DNA of 64,000 nt from Brachynemurus nebulosus (GCA_035578155.1 JAPWDM010000001.1:13866725-13930724), one strand, 5' to 3'. Positions 12,238 through 24,056 are shown, numbered from the stretch's first letter. Translations and numbers: made by a program. The notes: generated by a model from the letters alone, not told the origin.

Positions 12238-14108
12238 GGTCATAAATTTAGAGCGGTTACTAGTACTAGTACCCATCTAAAATTAATTCACCCCTTCACA
12301 ATAGGTTCTTTGGACAGCCGCTCGGCTAGAGTTCCGCAAATGTGCATGCGCTAAGAAGGGGGCTCATTATACGTGCCAAGTAATGATTTTCTTATTTAGC
12401 TACAAATATTTAGGCTTATGTGTAACATGTTAGTCGAATTGCTTGCTAGTTAGCTCTTCTAGAGTGATCGGAACTATATTAGTAAATAAACACTTATTGA
12501 ACTGATTAAAAAAATTACAACTTTTATTATTACATTTTTGAATCAAACTGTATAACAATATAAAATTTTTTATATCAAAAAATTATGAAGATCTGTTTTA
12601 TAAGCTAATATGATATTTTGTATGTGTCTATGTGATACGATCATACAGCTTATGTGCATACATATATACATATATAGGATTGTACTTATGTCTACAAAAA
12701 TGAACACTGGAAACAATAATTTTTTACAGTCGCCATTGTGCCGTCATCTGGTAGTAAGGTGACCTCCACATGCTTTTTATAGTCCAGTATGTCCATTTTA
12801 ACATTGATCGTATTCAAATTCAATAGCGTGTACGTATTATATCGTGGCAATTGGAATAAACGCGTAGTATTTATCGGATTAAGATACAGCCATTTCAATT
12901 TCAGTAGACAAAAGTATTGTGTAGCAACCATATGAATACTTCGGGTGGCATAAATTTTGAATTTAAAAAAAAAAAAATTGAACGACATAAAATCCATCTC
13001 GTCCGCTTACACGTTAATACTGTTAATATTGTTTAAAAAATATTAAATTTTCATTTATGTATTCATTGAAATGTTGAATGCAGTTTTAGAACATTGGTAT
13101 TGTTGTAGGTATTTAATATTTATCATGGTGAATGGGTGGGGGGAGGGGGCGAGCGATCGCTGCTGTATGCCAGCCTCATTGACAACTTACAGAATTAAAT
13201 AAATAATTATTGGAGGGATTTTATTGGTTGGTGTCAATTACATGATTTAATGTATTTAATTTTTTTTTTGTCCATACTATCACATCAGCATATTTTAATT
13301 ACCGCATTCAGTTTTTCCCGTGGTGTTACATATTTTACATTTGGCTTTATTAAAATTATCAAATGAAATGTTATTTTGAAAAAAAAAGTTTAGATAAAAC
13401 ACTAATTACAAAATAATTAATTCTTTACAAACACACTTTTCGTGCTATAATAGTTAAGGCACACTTGTTCTATATATTGTTAGAAAAAAAATTATTAGAA
13501 AAGCTTTTGAGCTTACACACAGAAGAAACCGATTTTATGTCAGCAAGTAAAAAAAAATTATAATAAAGTGTTACGTATAGGTAATGTCAAACAAAACTCT
13601 TGCAATAAGCGTTTTACAAATAATTATCCACAGAAAAGTAAAAGAAGTGTATCTGTTATAATAAGAGGTTAACTGTAATACTTATAATTTATTATTAAAT
13701 TATAAGCATTACTACAAAATTATTCTGGTCAGGTTGTATAACTAAAGAACTTTAGCGCGATGCCAGTCATATGACTGACGCAAGTTACGTTTATATAAGT
13801 ATTTGTCCCATGAAGATATACCTCATTTCAGATACAATTGATCATGAGTTTTCGTTAAAAAATTAAATAATTCTTATATTCGAAACAAATCAATCTTCTA
13901 TTTTTTTCTAAAAATAAACTGCAAATTTAAAATTTACATAAATGCAATAATAAAAGAGATAAAGCCAAGAAAATGGAAATTATTTAAATTCAAAGTGACG
14001 AAGCATGGTTAAATTTAACTGAAATGAACCATACTTGAATATTAGACACGCTAGACACTCTGGACTCTAAACCGGTCGCACACTTCGCAATCAATCAATA
14101 TCAGTTAT
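12238..14108. other. AT-rich DNA, no gene seen
   Basis: Scattered short frames only. The 101-codon minus-strand frame at 12692-12997 has no recognisable motif and includes a poly-Lys/Phe tract from an A run. No transposon boundaries could be supported. Confidence 0.45.
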
Positions 14109-14945
14109 AATAAAAGCTTTTTTAAAAAACCGACTTCAAAAATTAAAAGATAATTAATAGCACGAATTTTGAAGTCAGGCGGGATGTCGTATAAAAAATT
14201 GCGATCGGATGTTCTTGCAAAAATTCATAAATTCTTCAAGATCTATATTTTTTATACTGCGCGCCCCGCCTGACTTCAAAATTCGTGCTATTAATTATTT
14301 TTTAATTTTTGAAGTCGGTTTTTTAAAAAAGCTTTTATTTCATACCTTTTAATGACAATGCTTATTAGCCCTTATAGTGATAATTGATTAAAAGAAGAAG
14401 TATTCCTTTCATACGTTTAGCTGGAATAGTTTTACAAATTTCATTGTCCAAAAATCATAATTTTGGGCACTCACTGACTTCTTTGAAATTTGGAACAAAA
14501 ATAGTGTTCAAAGAAATAATTGCATACTAGGAAAATAAAAATCATTGAAAATCAACCAATTTTTCAAGTCATTAAAAAAGAATTGTTTAATTTAGATATT
14601 ATCAGAAAATTATTTTTAGAATAATTAGATCCACCTAAATTTAAAAATATGTTACTATAGTTTTTAAAGTAAATAATTTTGCATACACAAATTTTAAAAT
14701 TACCATAATTATTCATATTATTGAAGATGATTAAAAAATTACTCAACCAATGTTAATAAAATGTTTATCCGACCACCTGGAGAGCTTTATCTACTAACCA
14801 AAAACAGAATGGCAGGAATTGTCCCAGAAATGTGGGAGAAATCGGTGTACATACATAAAAAAGCAAAACAAAAAAACATACGGGTTGAATTGAGAACCTC
14901 CTCGTTTTTGAAGTTGACTAAAAATAATAATTATTATAAGAGTAG
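14109..14945 (+). repeat. Interspersed repeat, copy 1, with 231-bp terminal palindrome
   Basis: Positions 14109-14339 form a nearly perfect palindrome (arms about 85 bp containing AAAACCGACTTCAAAAATTA; positions pair with sum 28448). It continues into about 600 bp that recurs, inverted, at 18772-19715, including the landmarks CCACCTGGAGAGCTTTATCT and GAACCTCCTCGTTTTTGAAG. The far end (TTTTTGAAGTTGACTAAA) resembles a worn form of the palindrome motif TTTTTGAAGTCGGTTTT. I know this motif as frequent in insect repeats but cannot give its class. The short frames inside are not convincing genes. Confidence 0.8.
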
Positions 14946-17900
14946 ATACTAATTAAAAATTTGTTTATGAAATAATAGAAAATAACACCTCCATAAAGCA
15001 AGCCGTCCCTCCAAAAAAAAAAAAAAAAAAAAAAAATCCCAAAAAACTAGCAGGTAAAAAATAGGTGTATTTTAGGTGTAAATTAGGTGTGCTAATAAAA
15101 AATTAGGTGATCTAACGGTTTTCGGGAAAACATGGAAAACAAAAGGGACGGCTAGGTTTACATTAGCCTAGCCGCCTCTTAGGTAAAAAAGTGTTTTGAG
15201 TAATTTAAGGTATGGAGAATTAGGAGTAAATTAGGTATTCTTCGACCATGCTGACAAAAAATTTTGTAAAATGAAAATATTAAGAAAAATCATATAAAAT
15301 ATTTTAAACCATGGAAGTGCAATCCAAGTAGGTCAAATACTTAAATATAGATTATTGGCTTATGCATTATATATTTGTTATAAACTTTAAAATTAAGGAT
15401 AATTATGTTCATTAAGATCAGGGCTAAGCCATCAAGACCATTAGGCGTTCCTCAGGGCCAGCGTGAGGAAAAACGGGCCCTCGGGCACAACAAAAAAATT
15501 TTCAAACATTTTTCTCCAAAAATACAATTGAGATGTAGTACTGAAATAAATTTTTGGTCCCGTGCAGCTCAAATTGATTTGCTATTCCCGCCTAATACCG
15601 ATTCTAAAAATTGTCAAGTGTCTCCCAATTCCACCTTTGTCCAATTTATCAGCTTTAACCCCGTTCCCAATGGAATCTGATTTCTCCAAGTCCCGAAATC
15701 TAGTTAAAATATTTTTAGTGTCACGTTGGGATTAATTTCGTTTTCACTTGAATGACATGTCTAGGTCATTGGATTACTTGCAATATTTACTTCCTAGACA
15801 TAAACAATAATGAACAAAAATGTTTCACTTAACACTTTCGAAAAAGTGCCGTTGAATAAAAACTTAAAAATAGGTTTTTGTATATTGGTTTATTGTCACT
15901 TAAAGTGAATTTTTAGACCAAAATCAAACTTTTATTCTGTAAATATGTGACGTAATTCTGTGTTGACTTTTTGTTAATTATTTTTATAAAATATGAAAAT
16001 TATCTTATAATTCGTTGACTTGAGTTTATAAAAATTACGATATTTTGTTTTTAACCGAAAGTACTACAATGATTTTGATGATGTACTTACTACACAGGAT
16101 ATTCAAAGCGAAAATTGAATTGTATAGATAACAAATGACAGAAGGACAAGACCACAACTGGTACTGAAGACGAATGCAAGAAAACTTAGTAAAAACTCTC
16201 CGCATTCCCTTTTAAATTACACAAATATAACAACGCACAGGTGTGTTTTCACCCTTTATAGTACTCTATGGTTAAAATTTTTCAATTCTAAGACTTCTTA
16301 AATTAGCGTATAATAGACTGGCCAAATAAAACTTAAATTTTTTGTATAAAAAAATTTTTACAATATAACAGATAACATTTTTATAATAAAAGAGACTGCA
16401 TACTGACCATACGGATCAGCTGTATAGATGGCCTCACCAGAAAAACCGAAATAATTTTATTTTTTATTTGGTAACATTTTCCGAGCTGGTCTGAAACAGA
16501 ATTTTTGATAAATGTTTTGTAATACCAAAACATACCTTTAAGAGTTACCGTCATAATTTAGCCGAAATAATTTTAATTCTCTTTATCAAATATTTGTATC
16601 TCGATTTTTCAGGTTTCTCAAACCCACCGATGAAAAGTTAGGGGGAAGCTCAATATTTCATAAAACGAAAAAAGGTAAAAAACCTTAACTTTCTTTTTTA
16701 AGCTCTTTTTAACGATATTACACATAAAGCGGTACGTGAAAAAAGGCTTTCATCCCCACTTTCCAGTACGGGAAAGACCCTTTAGAAATTGAAAGGAACC
16801 TACATACCTGCGTAGTATGTGCATAAAACTTAATAAAGCTTATAAACTAAAAGACGTAGGTACCCAGTAATTATGAGGGGTGTGACCGAAGGACAGACAA
16901 ACGGACAGTCAGACAGACGGAGATGATGAAATGATAAGAGTTCCGAAATTTATTTCTACGGAACTCTAGAAAGAGTAAAATATAATAAAAATTTAATGTT
17001 AAAGTAGTATTTGTTAAGTATTTGTGAGCACATGTATATATCTACTAACATACTTTTCAGTAAAGTTTATTATTTTTATTTACTACTTATATATGCAACT
17101 AAGAAGCATAATGTGAAAGTTTTCATATCTTACCCGAAAGTTCTGTATTTATGTATATTCTCACATGCGGGTATAACAGCCGACATTATACATACTTGCG
17201 TGATACCGGGAGTTAATTTCAATTATGCAATATAGGACATGTGTTTTTTTTTATTTAAATTTTTTTTACTATGCTATCTTACTCACAAAGCTATAGGCTT
17301 ACAGCCAGGCTTTTTAAAGGCGTCACACAGAAAATGCAGGAGCTAAAAGTATTTCTAAAATAAAATTTGTAAAAAAATCAAATCTCTTCATCTCTTAAAC
17401 AAATTGCTTCTTAGGAAGGGGTGGGGGGTGTAGGTCATGTACTTGACGAGCAAAAACAAACTCAACTTACTCAATAATTATTATAAGTGTAATAATTTTC
17501 CCGATATGGTATCCAGAATTAAATAACATCTAGCGTCAATTTTTAATTTTCAATGTAGGGGGTGATAACCGCTTAAATAGCTCCCTTTAAACTACTGCAG
17601 ATTTGCAGATTTAACAATTTATAACATCGTAATATTCTTCTCTTTTAGACACTGTATGTAGTTTATAAATCTAGTACTATAAAATACCTATTCCCAGAGT
17701 TTTGACCATAATATTTGTAAATATAATATTTTAAGTATCAGATGCAAAATAGAACAAATATGGATTATGTTGATTAGTTGTTGAAATTAAATTTAATGAA
17801 ATGAACTAAATCTTTTCATATTCCTTTCGCTAAACAATTAATATTTCATATAACTGACATAGCATCAGTTACACCTATGTTTATATTATAGGTAATTAAA

Positions 17901-18771
17901 ATACAAATTACTATTAAAAACGAGATACGAGGTATAAGATACGAGATTGCGATACTATTTTGATGCATGAAGTATTCAGAAAGTAGCAAATCGCTCTATC
18001 TTTTGTTTGTCATTTATAAGATGCTCTGTTTTTTTCGATTTGTCGATTTTGTTATTGGCTGTTTTAGATTACTTAACAAGTTTATGAAGTAATGAAGTTA
18101 TGTTTTTTACGATTGTGACTTTTTTTGTTGTACTATGTTAGATTGAGCTAATCTCAAAAACTAGTCAATCAATTTTAAAAATTCTTCCGGTGGTGTATAA
18201 GTAATTCTCTATGTTAAAATTATCCCGCATAATCCCAAATTTCCAAAAAGGGTAAAGTAAGCGCCTGGACGGATTGTTTCCACATTTCGCTCAAATATTA
18301 TTGAGATTATGAAAATAATAGACGTTATGTTAAAATTTTGCTACATTAAGATTTATTCTTAGGATCCTAGCGTCGTAAAAAGGACCAAAAATAAACGGTT
18401 GGCCGGAGTTTGACCATATTTTCCTTAAATAGCATTGAAACAATAGACAAACACAATGTTGTGTCGCAAACCGTCAAGGTGTTAATTAACTCAGTTTTAT
18501 CTTAGCGTTCCGACTTCCTAATCACATCATGCCAAAATTCGCAACGTTTTAGTATTCTTATTCATACTCCATTCTGCAATTAATATTGTGAATGATTTTT
18601 TATTAATGTTTTTTTTTTTCTGCCAAATTTTTACGTTGTTATGTCGTTATATCGTTTCGATAAGTTCCGATGTCTTGACGTGATTTTGGCTTTCTTTTTT
18701 TTTCACAAAAAAAAAAATTCACATTTGCTATAAGTACAGTCCTGACAAGTGTGAATAAAAATAGCGGCAAT
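14946..18771. other. AT-rich DNA with worn repeats, no gene
   Basis: A poly-A tract lies at about 15015-15036, followed by recurring (T)TAGGTG motifs at 15063-15110 and 15180-15240, and an inverted CCGTCCCT/AGGGACGG pair (about 15004 and 15145). Positions 16880-16970 show GACAGAC/GGACAG-type tracts and TACGGAACTCT, a pattern often found at the 3' end of worn insect retroelements. The frame at 15405-15680 has no recognised motif. Confidence 0.4.
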
Positions 18772-19041
18772 TTTTTAACTGACTTCAAAAACGAGGAAGT
18801 TTTCAATTCAACCCATATGTTTTTTTTATGTATGTACACCGATTTTTTCGGTTAATAGATAAAGCTCTCCAGGTGGTTCCATAAAAATTTTATTAACATT
18901 AGTTGAGTAATTTTTTAGCCATCTTCAATAATATGAATAATTATGACAATTTTAAAATCTGTATAATAATTATCAAAATTATTTACTTTAAAGACTATAG
19001 TAACATATTTTTGAATTTAGGTTGATCTAATTATTCTAAAA

Positions 19042-19442
19042 AAAAAAAAAATAATTTAAAAATCACAAAGTGACTGAAAAAATTATCAAACTGAATCGGC
19101 TGGGAATCGAAACCAGGATCTCCCCGTAATTAGCCAGGTGTCTTGCCACTAGACCAACGATCCTCTGTTGGACATATTTCAATTTCAAATATTATCGAGT
19201 TACCGGGACATCCTGGGTTGGATTCCCAGCCGATCCAGTTTAATAATTTTTTCAATCACTTTGTGATTTTTATTTTAATTGGGATTTTGGTCATACTAAC
19301 CAAAAAAATCGAGTGCTTAAAGTTTCAATTTAGCTGAATGATAAGTGAACATATGAATACTGCGTATGTTTAAATGCGGACAAAAGTTCGTCATACGTAG
19401 TAATGTTTCACAAGCACTCGATAATATTTGAAATTGAAATAT
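19042..19442. mobile_element. Twin/foldback tRNA-derived SINE with 9-bp TSD
   Basis: Flanked by ATTCTAAAA at 19033-19041 and 19443-19451. Two SINE pieces face each other. The left, on the minus strand, has a tRNA-like head (A-box region TGGTCTAGTGGCAAGACACC, B box with one extra T). The right, on the plus strand, has the end of a head (GGATTCCCAGCCGATCCAG), the tail region ATTTTTTCAATCACTTTGTG, and the 3' body ending CGATAATATTTGAAATT. The shared parts make an inverted repeat around 19050-19110 and 19210-19270. The body is the same as at 53853-54197. Confidence 0.75.
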
Positions 19443-19795
19443 ATTCTAAAATAATTTTCTGACGATATCTGATTAAAAGAGTTCTTTTAATGACTTCAAA
19501 AATTAACTGATTTTCAATGATTTTTATTTTCCTAGTAATTATTACTTTGAACACTATTTCTGTTCCAAATTTCAAAGCAAAGTCAGTGAGTGCGCACTGA
19601 GTGAGTTTTTGGACACTGAAATTTTTGAAACTATTCCACCTAAATGTATGAAATTTGGAATACTTCTTCTTTTAAGCAATTATCACTATATAAACATTGC
19701 CACTAAAAGCTGTGAAATAAAAGCTTTTTTAAAAAACCGACTTCAAAAAGTAAAAAATAATTAATAGCAGGAATTTTGAAGTCAGGCGGGGTACG

Positions 19796-19801
19796 TAGTA
19801 T
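19796..19801. repeat. Left 6-bp target-site duplication (TAGTAT)
   Basis: TAGTAT immediately precedes the terminus AGTAGATAGG. The same six bases follow the right terminus at 29685-29690. In copy 1 of the host repeat the equivalent site reads CAGTAT once, supporting true duplication on insertion. Confidence 0.92.
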
Positions 19802-19849
19802 AGTAGATAGGCTATGACAGAGCGAGCACACCGGTTGTCTAAACAGTTT

Positions 19850-19902
19850 GGGTACATCCTGATGCAAGATGTACCCAGTACATCCTGACGCAAGATGTAC
19901 CC
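19850..19902 (+). repeat. Paired 26-bp subterminal hairpins
   Basis: Two tandem units, each with arms GTACATC and GATGTAC around a 9-base loop (CTGATGCAA or CTGACGCAA). They sit 48 bp from the element end and are mirrored at 29584-29636. They could be sites for terminus recognition, but that role is inferred. Confidence 0.75.
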
Positions 19903-20155
19903 AAATTTTTGAGACACACTGTACCTCATGTATGAATTGATCTCTGACCCGGCACGTACCAAGTACATGTATCAAAATTTGTTGTTGACATTTGACCCCA
20001 CACGCGCTCATACTGTTGGCCTTGAAACTCCAAAGACCTGAGTCATCACCAGCAACCAAATTAATTTATGTTAACCCATTATGCATCATCACTATTTTCG
20101 TCACAATTTGGTTTTGTGTTAACCCATTACCCGCCATAGTTTTTGAATGCAAACC

Positions 20156-20710
20156 TAACGCATGCGCAGATTGAATTTAAGTACATGACGCATGCGCAGA
20201 CTGAATTTTAGGTTACAATTTGATAGATGGGGTACACTACCGCGTCAAAAATGTGGGGTTACCCTAACTCGGGGGTGGCCCCAAACTTTTGACGCCGTAC
20301 TGTACTTAAATTTTTGGTACACTGCCGTGTCAAAAGTGCGGGCCCCCCTGACCAAAAAGGTATCCTATCACTTTTTGAAGCGTACTGTACGTGCAAACCT
20401 TGGCCCCAACACGCGCTTGCCTTAATTGCGTCATCTTAAACGAACTATCACGTCAAAAAATGTGGGGAATACCCTAACCCAGGAGTGGCCCCAAACTTTT
20501 GACGCCGTACTGTACTTAAATTTTTGGTACACTGCCGTGTCAAAAGTGCGGGCCCCCCTGACCAAAAAGGTGTCCGATCACTTGTTGAAGCGCACTGTAC
20601 GTGCAAACCTTAACCCCAACACGCGCTTACCTTAATTGCGTCATTTTAAACGAAAGGTACATTACCAAGTCAAAAATGTGGGGAATACCCTAACCCAAGG
20701 GGTGGCCGCT
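20156..20710 (+). repeat. Subterminal tandem repeats (29 bp and about 210 bp)
   Basis: Two copies of ACGCATGCGCAGA(T/C)TGAATTT lie at 20156-20215. About 2.3 copies of a roughly 210-bp unit follow, starting from GTCAAAAATGTGGGG near 20243, 20452 and 20669. Within each unit, related blocks (GTACACTACCGCGTCAAAA, TTTTGACGCCGTACTGTAC, GTACACTGCCGTGTCAAAA) occur in both directions. The 69-87-codon frames here follow the repeat unit and are unlikely to be genes. GC content is well above the surroundings. Confidence 0.8.
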
Positions 20711-21952
20711 AAATTTTGCGGGGCACTGTACCAAGCGCTAGATTTTAAAACCAGACTCCGGGGTCCAGATTTCTGACCGCTACTGTACTGCCGGAAATCG
20801 AGTGTTAACTGTACCTTATGGGGATTTTTGGTATATTTAACCTTGGAAAATTCCAGGAATTTTTATCAGTTTTAAAACAAACAAACAACTAATAATTAAA
20901 TGTTTATTTTAGCTGAATTATGATCATATGACTCATATATGGAGTTTTTTTGGTATAAGAAAGATGACGTCATGGAATATTAATGAGTTAAAAAATTGTT
21001 TAGTAAAAAATATCACCCATTGTAGGCCTCAAGCAAGAAATTATTTTTATCAGTTTTAATACTTTAACATTTAACCTACAGTGACCAATTTTTTAGTTAA
21101 CTAACAAAAATTCTTGAAATTTTAACAAGTTACAAAAAATATTACTTCTTATGGTGCACAACACTTTTGAATTTGACTGTAGCACAAAACTGTTTCTATA
21201 TCAAACGAAAATTATCTGAAATAATTCAGTATGTACATATGTATAGACTCTATATATTAAAAATATTTTATGTATACACTCTGTATATTGAGAATAAGAA
21301 AGAAAATTTGTATATAATTTTAATTTTTATGAATACTAGTAAACGAATTGTATAGCCATTTATGAATAAGTATTAAATCTAATTATAAAATAATTTATAA
21401 ATATTGCAAAAAATTTGTTTAATCAGCAAAATCAATGTATATCATTTTAATACTGATACATATTTATATTAGGGTATAATAGTATTGTATTTAACATTTT
21501 TAAACAGAATAAAAGTTCAATTTTTGGTTTTAAATTACTATAAACACGTCGCTTAATATAAAAATGATAACAGCATTGAGTTTTACTAAATTTTTAAGTC
21601 TGTAAAATCAAAATTTTTATAGCTAGAACATTTTGAATTTGATACTTTATCAATCATTAACATATATACAATATCATGTATATATAACTGGTGTATATTT
21701 AGTATTTTTAATAAATATTTTAGTATACAGGGTGTATCATGAAATATGCTTTTCAATTAGAATAATACATTTCATAAGATTTTTGTTAATACTCTTATTG
21801 GTTAACGAAAGAAACTTTTTGCTGTAAAAAAAATAGGGGAATTCAGGGTAATAATTAAATAAAACGCACATATTTTTCTTTTTTTTAAAATTTTATTTAT
21901 AGAATATGTATACAAAAAATTAAATTGCTTAAATGTATATATTACTAAAAAT
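20711..21952. other. Arm interior without supported gene
   Basis: AT-rich; short frames only. A TATACAGGGTGTATCATGAAA string near 21723 resembles ends of small TA-flanked transposons, but no partner was found. The mirror copy is 27534-28775. Confidence 0.45.
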
Positions 21953-22419
21953 CTATTTATTTTCCATATAAAATTTTTTTAAAAGAATACAGTTTTCTAA
22001 TGAGCAAATTTTATCTGAATGGATCATACAGCGTCTTGAATAATATTCATCTCGCAGATTGGAAATCTTCGGTACATCAAATATTTCTTCCAAATTCAAA
22101 ATCCACGGCTGGTTTTCGGTACCATCAAACAAATTTGAAATCCATTTCTTCTTTTCACCGCCCTTGAAACTTCTTTAATATAGGTTTCAATATGGAATGA
22201 AGTTTTTTGTACGGAATAAATCCATATGACCAAGGTATCCCATGCCAATTTCGGCAAAGCCAACGTGCAGCAACCCGTTCATATTTCTTCGGCAACTCGT
22301 TGAAATCAAACGGTGCGTCGAATATAAGATGTAATATTTCATCTGAATTTTCCGCAACGATACCAACTTCTTTAAAATAAAAAAGCTCCTTGATAGCCTT
22401 GTATGTCAAGAAACGCCAT
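21953..22419 (-). pseudogene. Frame-broken arm gene, left copy (HGIPW / GEKKKW protein)
   Basis: Mirror image of the right-arm copy at 27067-27533. On the minus strand an ATG at 22417-22419 opens a short frame starting MAFLDIQGYQ. A T run then moves the protein-like sequence into a second frame (about 22155-22405, with FDAPFDF, WLCRNWHGIPW and GFIPYKK). Near 22155-22165 it changes again into a third frame (GGEKKKW, then PWILNLEE) that ends with a stop at 21953. Both changes are +1. The motif order (D-x-Q-G, KE, HGIPW, KGxEKKxW) reminds me of proteins of unknown role found repeatedly in insect genomes and mobile elements, possibly with a nuclease-like fold. That is recollection only. A 3' frame this well preserved argues for recent decay or an unusual decoding route. 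Confidence 0.65.
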
Positions 22420-22581
22420 TTTTTATCGCCGCTGTAGAACTGAATTTACTCACACAATCCACAACTTTATATAAAATAATTAAAATTGGTGAGGATAGTT
22501 AATTTGTGGGATGTATCCGAAAATGGATACTACTAATAGCTATTGCTAGTTGACCATCAAATTACAAACTGTTAATAATAT

Positions 22582-22938
22582 TTAGCAGATTGGTGCGTAC
22601 CATGTTCTTTTCACTTTAAGACCTAGTGATTTAAGGAATGCTAAATTTTCGGGTGAAATGTGTTGTCGCTTAAAAGTTTTACGTTTAATGATCTTAGGTT
22701 TCGAAAGTCCTTTGCTAGGTTGTTTAGCGTTGGACTGCTCTGAATTGTAAATTATCATGGTTCGAAATGCAATTGTTTTACCACGAAATTGTTTTTTCAG
22801 CGAAAGTGATGTTAACTCTTTGACAACCACCGGTAAATTGACAATATTTTGTGTAAGTTTAACTAATTTATACGCTTTAACCATGATAATGTGTGTAAGC
22901 CCTTTAACCATGATAAGGTGTATGAGCTCTTTAACCAT
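22582..22938 (-). CDS. 118-aa arm protein, left copy, unknown function
   Basis: ATG at 22936-22938, stop at 22582; identical in length to the right-arm copy. The start lies directly against the 21-bp minisatellite, the likely promoter side. The first 27 residues come from three tandem 27-bp units, each beginning with an in-frame ATG (MVKELIHLI, MVKGLTHII, MVKAYKLVK), so the true start could be any of the three. The rest is basic (RGKTIAFRTM, KPKIIKRKTFKRQH) and ends with SPENLAFLKSLGLKVKRTWY. The basic character could suit nucleic-acid binding or a structural role, but I recognise no domain. It points outward, upstream of the frame-broken gene and in the same direction. Confidence 0.55.
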   Translation of the reverse strand: MVKELIHLIMVKGLTHIIMVKAYKLVKLTQNIVNLPVVVKELTSLSLKKQFRGKTIAFRTMIIYNSEQSNAKQPSKGLSKPKIIKRKTFKRQHISPENLAFLKSLGLKVKRTWYAPIC

Positions 22939-22949
22939 GATAAGGTGTA

Positions 22950-23470
22950 TGAGTCACTCCGAGGGCAAAATAAGTCACTCCGGGGGCAAACTGAGTCACT
23001 CCGGGAGCAAAATGAGTCACTCCGGGAGTAAAATGAGTCATTCCGGGAGCAAAATGAGTCACTCCGGGAGCAAAATGAGTCACTCCGGGAACAAAATTAG
23101 ACACTCCGGGAGCAAGATGAGTAACTCCGGGAGCCAAATGAGTCACTCCGGGGGCAAAATGAGTCACTCCGGGAACAAAATGAGTCACTCCGGGAGCGAA
23201 ATGAGTCACTCCGGGAGTATGTGAGTAACTCCGGGAGCCAAATGAGTCACTCCGGGAGCAAAAGGAGTCACTCCGGGAGCAAGATGAGTAACTCCGGGAG
23301 CCAAATGAGTCACTCCGGGGGCAAAATGAGTCACTCCGGGAACAAAATGAATCACTCCGGGAGAAAAATGAGTTACTCCGGGAGCCCATTGAGTCACTCC
23401 GGGAGCCAAATGAGTCACTCCGGGAGCGAAATGAGTCACTCCGGGAGCAAAATGAGTCACCCGTTGGAGT
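22950..23470. repeat. 21-bp minisatellite with TGAGTCA sites, left
   Basis: About 24-25 units of consensus ACTCCGGGAGCAAAATGAGTC. By hand count about 17 junctions give an exact TGAGTCA, the AP-1/TRE consensus; others differ by one base. Units are 21 bp (two helical turns), with at least one 20-bp unit. Because 21 is a multiple of three, several frames stay open (SGSKMSH, PGVTHFA), producing apparent proteins that are repeat artefacts. The array separates the outward 118-codon ORF from the inward gene at 23551. Confidence 0.92.
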
Positions 23471-23486
23471 CAAATGAGTAGCCCGG

Positions 23487-23513
23487 TGAAGCAAATGAGC
23501 TAAGTATATATAC
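23487..23513 (+). promoter_or_regulatory. TATA-box promoter for the central rightward gene
   Basis: AAGTATATATACG lies 38-48 bp before the ATG at 23551, a distance that fits a TATA-driven start. The preceding GCAAATGAGCTAAGTATATA is shared, inverted, with the right side (25661-25682), which drives the opposite gene. This is where homology between the arms ends. Confidence 0.6.
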
Positions 23514-23550
23514 GAAATTGTCTGAACCGGAATCAATGGAGTGAGATAAA

Positions 23551-24056
23551 ATGGATGTTTCAATTGGTGAATTTTTCGAACGTGAACCAATGCTACTGAA
23601 CGAACTGACTTTGGAAACATTTCTTCAAATCTACAAGTGGATCAGTTTGAATGTGCTGAAAAGTTATGGTGCGAAAATCATACAACGCGCCTGGATTTGG
23701 TTACCATCCTATTGTCGAGCCATGTTTCAAGAATGTGAACCATCTATTCACCTATTTTGAAAATTCGCTGTGAAATGTGCAAGAATGGCGTGAAAATGGA
23801 GGAAAACTTTCAACCGCCCGTTGGTGAACCATTGACATTTGCAACACGGATTTCACACGTTGAAGACATATTTCTGACTCATCCTTATTTGTATACAAAA
23901 GTCAGAAATTTCGATATGTTATTATACTTAACAAAACAACTATTGAAATATGATACTTGGGTGCAGCATCTGTATGCATATATGATACCCGAATATGCGC
24001 AACGAATTTGTCAAGTATGGGATCAGTTACCTGAAAACATGAAACAATTACGTTAG
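23551..24056 (+). pseudogene. Central rightward gene, probably one frameshifted ORF
   Basis: An ATG at 23551 opens 69 codons (IGEFFEREPMLLNELTLE, then AKIIQRAWIWLPSYC) and stops at 23758-23760. A second frame, open from about 23739 to the stop at 24054-24056, continues in the same style with a CEMCKNGVKM motif, then FATRISHVEDIF, and LYAYMIPEYAQRICQVW. It has no good ATG of its own at its beginning. The simplest reading is one protein of about 165 residues broken by a -1 change near 23740-23757. A short intron, or two real proteins, cannot be excluded. No family recognised. It starts just after the TATA box and converges on the zinc-finger gene. Confidence 0.5.

Larger units (their letters stand above)
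19802..23512 (+). repeat. Left giant terminal inverted repeat
   Basis: It mirrors 25661-29684. From 19802 to 22938 every checked landmark pairs with its partner at a coordinate sum of 49486, so no net indel exists over 3.1 kb. I found two substitutions (near 20187 and 20258). Further inward the arms stay homologous but differ in the number of 21-bp units; homology ends just after the TATA box. The order from outside is hairpins, 29-bp and about 210-bp tandem repeats, AT-rich DNA, broken gene, 118-codon ORF, minisatellite, TATA. Confidence 0.95.

Noticed and set aside
15060..15245. Telomere-like TTAGG repeats
   Set aside because: The motif is TTAGGTG at irregular spacing, not tandem TTAGG.
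20192..20635. Two similar 69-77-codon frames (and mirrors at 28851-29324)
   Set aside because: The similarity follows from the roughly 210-bp tandem repeat; no initiation context or protein family supports them.
22757..23481. Apparent repeat proteins (SGSKMSH, PGVTHFA, RSDSFCS heptads) in several frames of the left array; likewise 25626-26623 on the right
   Set aside because: They are translations of a 21-bp repeat open in several frames on both strands, and 20-bp units shift the frame. Nothing favours one frame.
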